DNA of 64,000 nt from assembly GCA_036260935.1 (NCBI GenBank), contig DATALQ010000035.1:1-64000 (forward strand), given 5' to 3'. This DNA comes from JAEYOM01 sp036260935 (GTDB lineage Bacteria; Bacillota; Clostridia; Acetivibrionales; DTU013). This document shows, one piece after another, positions 60,902 to 64,000 of the stretch. Position 1 is the first letter of the stretch; the number at the start of each line of letters is the position of its first letter. Position numbers and translations under genes: made by a program. The notes beneath the pieces were generated by a model that saw only the letters and a program-made list of their open reading frames with translations, ran no database searches and was not told where the DNA came from.

Positions 60902-62164
60902 TCAGGTACCGCTCTGCCATGAGGACAGGTATTTCTCCTGCTCTTCAGTCAGAACGTCTATAGATACGCCCATGGATTCAAGCTTTAGTCTGGCAATTTC
61001 GTGATCTAACTCTCCCGGCAGCAGGTAAACCTTATTATCCATCTTTTTGCTGTTCTTCACGATATATTCAGCGCCAAGAGCCTGGTTGGCAAAGCTCATA
61101 TCCATAACGACCGCGGGATGTCCTTCGGCTGCGGCGAGATTGAGAAGCCTTCCTTCGGCAAGCAGGAACAGTTTACGTCCATCCTTCAGCGTATACTCTT
61201 CAACAAAATCACGTACCGTCCTCTTTGAAGCAGCCAGTTTTTCTATTGCGTCTATGTTTATCTCGTCGTTGAAATGGCCTGAATTCGCTATTACAACTCC
61301 GTCCTTTGCAAGCTTGATATGTTTTTCATCGACGACATTCAGATCGCCTGTTACCGTAATGATGATGTCTGCAAAGCTCATCGCCTCTTCGAGCTTCATT
61401 ACCCTGAAACCTTCCATTACGGCTTCAATGGCTTTGATATGATCTACTTCCGTTACCGTGACATTAGCGCCCATGCCCTTTGCCCTCATGGCCAGGCCTT
61501 TTCCGCACCAGCCGTAACCGCAAACCACGAGGTTCTTGCCGGCAAGCAATATGTTCGTAGCGCGCAGTAAACCGTCAAGAGTGCTCTGGCCCGTGCCGTA
61601 CCTGTTGTCAAACAGGTGCTTCGTTTCAGACTCGTTGACAGCGATGATGGGAATGCGGAGGGCACCGTCCTTTTCCATACTCTTCAGGCGGATTACACCG
61701 GTAGTGGTTTCCTCTGTTCCGCCGATCACATTTTTAAGGTGGGTTTCCCCGTAATCCTTGTGCAGGAGTCCGACCAGATCGCAGCCGTCGTCCTGGGTCA
61801 TGTCCGGGCCATGTTCAATGGCTGCCAGAAGGTGTTTGTAGTAAGTATCCCTGTCCTCTCCCTTTTTTGCGAAAACTGAAATACCGTAGTCCTCGACCAG
61901 TGACGCCGCTACGTCATCCTGGGTCGAAAGCGGGTTGGAAGCGCAAAGTACTATGTCCGCTCCGCCTTCCTTCAAAGTACGCATAAGATTTGCAGTCTCC
62001 GTTGTAACGTGAAGGCAGCAGCTCATTTTAATACCGGCCAGCGGTTTCTCCTTTGCAAATCTCTCCCTGATCATTTTCAAAACGGGCATCTGGTTATCAG
62101 CCCATTCGATCCTCAGTTTGCCCCTTGGCGCCAACGATTTGTCCTTGATATCGCATTTTACCAT
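60902..62164 (-). CDS. ahcY: Adenosylhomocysteinase
   Basis: The NAD-dependent enzyme splits S-adenosylhomocysteine to adenosine and homocysteine, relieving methyltransferase inhibition. The 420-residue protein has CCLHVTTETANLMRTL, LCASNPLSTQDDVAA, the catalytic Lys/Asp segment, RYGTGQSTLDGLLRATN and the NAD loop VVCGYGWCGKGLAMRAKGMG (residues ~212-231). It also has VIANSGHFNDEI and LLPGELDHEIA. It is somewhat shorter than eukaryotic forms and lacks their insertion, as is usual in archaeal or anaerobic bacterial types. It follows the methyltransferase gene after 58 nt. Confidence 0.95.
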   Translation of the reverse strand: MVKCDIKDKSLAPRGKLRIEWADNQMPVLKMIRERFAKEKPLAGIKMSCCLHVTTETANLMRTLKEGGADIVLCASNPLSTQDDVAASLVEDYGISVFAKKGEDRDTYYKHLLAAIEHGPDMTQDDGCDLVGLLHKDYGETHLKNVIGGTEETTTGVIRLKSMEKDGALRIPIIAVNESETKHLFDNRYGTGQSTLDGLLRATNILLAGKNLVVCGYGWCGKGLAMRAKGMGANVTVTEVDHIKAIEAVMEGFRVMKLEEAMSFADIIITVTGDLNVVDEKHIKLAKDGVVIANSGHFNDEINIDAIEKLAASKRTVRDFVEEYTLKDGRKLFLLAEGRLLNLAAAEGHPAVVMDMSFANQALGAEYIVKNSKKMDNKVYLLPGELDHEIARLKLESMGVSIDVLTEEQEKYLSSWQSGT

Positions 62165-62222
62165 ACGTAAAACCTCCTGATTGTCATTATGTACATTTAT
62201 AGATTACCCTGATCAATAAGTT

Positions 62223-63023
62223 TTATTTTTCGGCGAGCAGAACGAATATGCCCTCGTCTCCCTTTTTACCGGCAGGCTTTTTGTTTACCGATTCGATCTG
62301 TATATTCTTAAAACCGCATTCGGCGAACCATTCCCTCACCCTGTTCTGTGAAAAGCCCTGCCAGATATCATGCATCCTGTCCTTGAACTCAACGTTGGAG
62401 TGTTCCTTAAGGTCCGCAAGATATACCCTGCCTCCGGGTTTCAAAACCCTGTACATCTCTTTAATGGCCAGCAAGGGCTCTTCGACGTGGTGCAGGAACA
62501 TATTCGTACAGACAAGATCCACACTTTCGTCCTCAAGCGGCATATCGCAGCCGTCGCCTTCGACGGTGCGGATATTTGCCAAACCTCCCCGAACTGCTTT
62601 TTTGTTGAGCTCCTTGAGCATTTCACCCGATATGTCTACCGCAATTACCTTCTTCACCTTCGGCGACACTGCGCGTGAAAGGTAGCCGTCTCCGGCACCC
62701 AGGTCCACAAGCGTCATGCTTTCTTTCAGGAGTCCCGTATCGAACAGTCTGCCGATTACCGCTTCATCGTAATAATCCCCGCGAAGGTTTTCCCATTCCG
62801 GTGCTACGCTGTCGAAGAATTCCCTTGAATCGCTGTCGCTGGAGGAATATTGCATCGAATCGCCCGAGGAAAGCCACTGTATGAGTGCCTGCCTGCTGAA
62901 ACGCCATTCTCTGCCTATTTTCCTTGCAGGAACCTTTTCTTCCTTGAGCAGCTTTATAAATGTTTTAATACTGACGTTGAACAGTTCTGCAGCCTCTTCC
63001 ATATTGAGGATTTCTTTATCCAT
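62223..63023 (-). CDS. SAM methyltransferase with N-terminal excisionase-type HTH
   Basis: The 266-residue protein fuses a MerR/excisionase-like DNA-binding domain (ILNMEEAAELFNVSIKTFIKLLKEEKVPARKIGREWRFSR, about residues 5-45) with a class I methyltransferase. The methyltransferase has the SAM loop LVDLGAGDGYLSRAV, VIAVDISGEML, a GDGCDMPLEDESVDLVCTNM-like motif at ~165-185 and ADLKEH. The start is ATG 63021-63023, with GGGAG 8 nt upstream. ahcY, mtaD and this gene form an SAM-use and SAH-removal group. The HTH suggests it may sense SAM/SAH and control the operon, or act at DNA; this is inference. Confidence 0.85.
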   Translation of the reverse strand: MDKEILNMEEAAELFNVSIKTFIKLLKEEKVPARKIGREWRFSRQALIQWLSSGDSMQYSSSDSDSREFFDSVAPEWENLRGDYYDEAVIGRLFDTGLLKESMTLVDLGAGDGYLSRAVSPKVKKVIAVDISGEMLKELNKKAVRGGLANIRTVEGDGCDMPLEDESVDLVCTNMFLHHVEEPLLAIKEMYRVLKPGGRVYLADLKEHSNVEFKDRMHDIWQGFSQNRVREWFAECGFKNIQIESVNKKPAGKKGDEGIFVLLAEK

Positions 63024-63258
63024 AACAGTTACTCCCTTTCCTGTATATTCTAACTCAACCAAACAACATTATCAACAACTAATTTCATCTATATTCATTA
63101 CAATTACACCTTTTTTATATTTATATTCACTACGGAGCAGAAATAGAGGAACGAAACGGAGGGACGTTTCACGATCATTTTAAATTTGTTGATTAAATAA
63201 CTTTTATAGTTGATAATAAATATGGAAGAAAATATTGCTAGAATGCGAGGCTGGTAAA

Positions 63259-63924
63259 ATGGATATCAAAAAAATACTTGCTGCAGTCGATCACACCCTA
63301 CTCGCTCAAACCGCTACGTGGGAGCAGATAAAACAACTATGCGACGAAGGTATGGAATACAAAACGGCTTCCGTATGCATTCCCCCGTCCTTTGTCAAAA
63401 GGGCGAAGGATTATGTAGGAGACCGGCTTGCAATATGCACGGTTATCGGGTTTCCCAACGGATATTCCACCACTGCGGCAAAGGTTTTCGAAACTCGGGA
63501 TGCTATTGCCAACGGCGCCGACGAGATCGATATGGTCATCAATATAGGCGATCTTAAAAATAAACGTCATGACGCTGTTTTGAATGAGATTAAAAGCATC
63601 AAATCCGCCTGCGAAGGCAAAATACTGAAGGTGATCATCGAAACCTGCCTGCTTACAGATGATGAAAAAGTAGAGATGTGCCGGATAGTTTCAGAAGCAG
63701 GCGCAGATTTTATAAAGACTTCCACCGGCTTTTCGACCGGCGGTGCGAACGAAGCGGATCTGAGGCTCTTTGCTGCTAATGTCGGCAAGGGAGTCAGGAT
63801 AAAAGCGGCCGGCGGTATCAAAAGCCTCGAAACTGCGGAGCTTTTTATGGAAATTGGTGCCTCACGACTCGGTACGAGTTCGGTAGTAAAGCTTGTAAAG
63901 AATATGGAAGTCCAAGGATACTAA
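63259..63924 (+). CDS. deoC: Deoxyribose-phosphate aldolase
   Basis: The enzyme splits 2-deoxyribose-5-phosphate to acetaldehyde and glyceraldehyde-3-phosphate in nucleoside catabolism. The 221-residue protein has AAVDHTLLAQTATWEQI, VCIPPSFVKRAK, DEIDMVINIGDLKN, the Schiff-base Lys in ADFIKTSTGFSTGGA and the second Lys in RIKAAGGIKS. ATG at 63259 follows GAGG by 8 nt; an upstream reading has no such site. A purine nucleoside phosphorylase gene follows after 25 nt. Confidence 0.96.
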   Translation: MDIKKILAAVDHTLLAQTATWEQIKQLCDEGMEYKTASVCIPPSFVKRAKDYVGDRLAICTVIGFPNGYSTTAAKVFETRDAIANGADEIDMVINIGDLKNKRHDAVLNEIKSIKSACEGKILKVIIETCLLTDDEKVEMCRIVSEAGADFIKTSTGFSTGGANEADLRLFAANVGKGVRIKAAGGIKSLETAELFMEIGASRLGTSSVVKLVKNMEVQGY

Positions 63925-63949
63925 AAATAAATTAAAAGGAGAAAAGACA

Positions 63950-64000
63950 ATGCCTATCCCAACACCACACATTTCAGCGGATAAAAACGATTTTGCCAAA
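63950..64000 (+). CDS. deoD: DeoD-type purine nucleoside phosphorylase, first 17 codons
   Basis: The window ends 17 codons into a gene that begins MPIPTPHISADKNDFAK, the typical start of DeoD (MATPHINAEMGDFA in E. coli). AAGGAG lies 7 nt before the ATG. It is the expected partner of deoC in nucleoside breakdown. Confidence 0.85.
   Translation, partial: MPIPTPHISADKNDFAK

Noticed and set aside
62165..62222. Search for an SAH or SAM riboswitch before ahcY
   Set aside because: The gap is only 58 nt and shows no conserved riboswitch core; regulation must lie further upstream, if present.
1..64000. CRISPR arrays, insertion sequences, rRNA and phage att sites
   Set aside because: No regularly spaced repeats, transposase-like frames, rRNA segments or paired att-like direct repeats were seen. 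The tRNA-Thr gene beside the accessory region is intact, and I found no second copy of its end.

Overview
The window looks like chromosome of an endospore-forming member of the Clostridia (Bacillota). The whole spoIIIA operon, spoVM, ylbJ, the HrcA-type CIRCE site, the clostridial single-chain PurL and a CD1247-type zinc protein all point that way. Most genes lie on the minus strand and start at AGGAGG-like ribosome binding sites.

Bases 1-12,760 form one long minus-strand run that, read in its own direction, goes spoIIIAA-AB-AC-AD-AE-AF-AG-AH, asp23, amaP, DUF2273, nusB, xseA, xseB, ispA, a ~630-nt noncoding RNA, a four-helix membrane protein and dxs. The RNA gene, its size, its closing helix, its place between ispA and dxs and the membrane protein behind it together identify OLE RNA (Ornate Large Extremophilic RNA) and its partner OapA. 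This is the most striking known ribonucleoprotein system in the window. spoIIIAE carries a one-base frame disruption in an A6 run.

Bases 12,860-22,130 are housekeeping: signal peptidase, EF-P, Xaa-Pro peptidase, shikimate genes aroQ and aroE, a ComFB-like protein, prepilin peptidase, YqeG, a chemotaxis transducer and a branched-chain aminotransferase. Bases 22,170-26,230 hold a BlaI/BlaR1-type regulatory locus. It contains a secreted SLH protein, a BlaR1-like membrane peptidase and a BlaI repressor, with three copies of a GATTAC-N4-GTAATC operator. The SLH protein and the BlaR1-like sensor share a C-terminal domain that I do not recognise.

Bases 26,300-52,320 carry ylbJ, coaD, rsmD, recG, rpmB, a 23-codon spoVM, a GAF-GGDEF protein, an FtsA-like actin ATPase, nth, glgA, purL, a LysR regulator, an acyl-CoA synthetase with an XRE-cupin regulator, a PAS-GGDEF protein, htpG under a perfect CIRCE element, a PilZ protein, an aminotransferase and rsgA. 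Upstream of rsgA lies a candidate regulatory RNA with a strong promoter, a 15-codon leader ORF and two terminators (52,358-52,686).

Bases 54,440-59,260 are the accessory region. A decayed zinc-ribbon/TPR gene is fused to a BNR-like domain, and is followed by an intact zinc-ribbon/TPR membrane protein, a small HELAH intramembrane metalloprotease and a second TPR membrane protein. I find no described system that fits this arrangement. The window ends with an S-adenosylhomocysteine recycling group (an HTH-methyltransferase fusion, ahcY and an SAH/MTA deaminase) and the start of a deoC-deoD nucleoside operon. I saw no CRISPR array, insertion sequence or rRNA.
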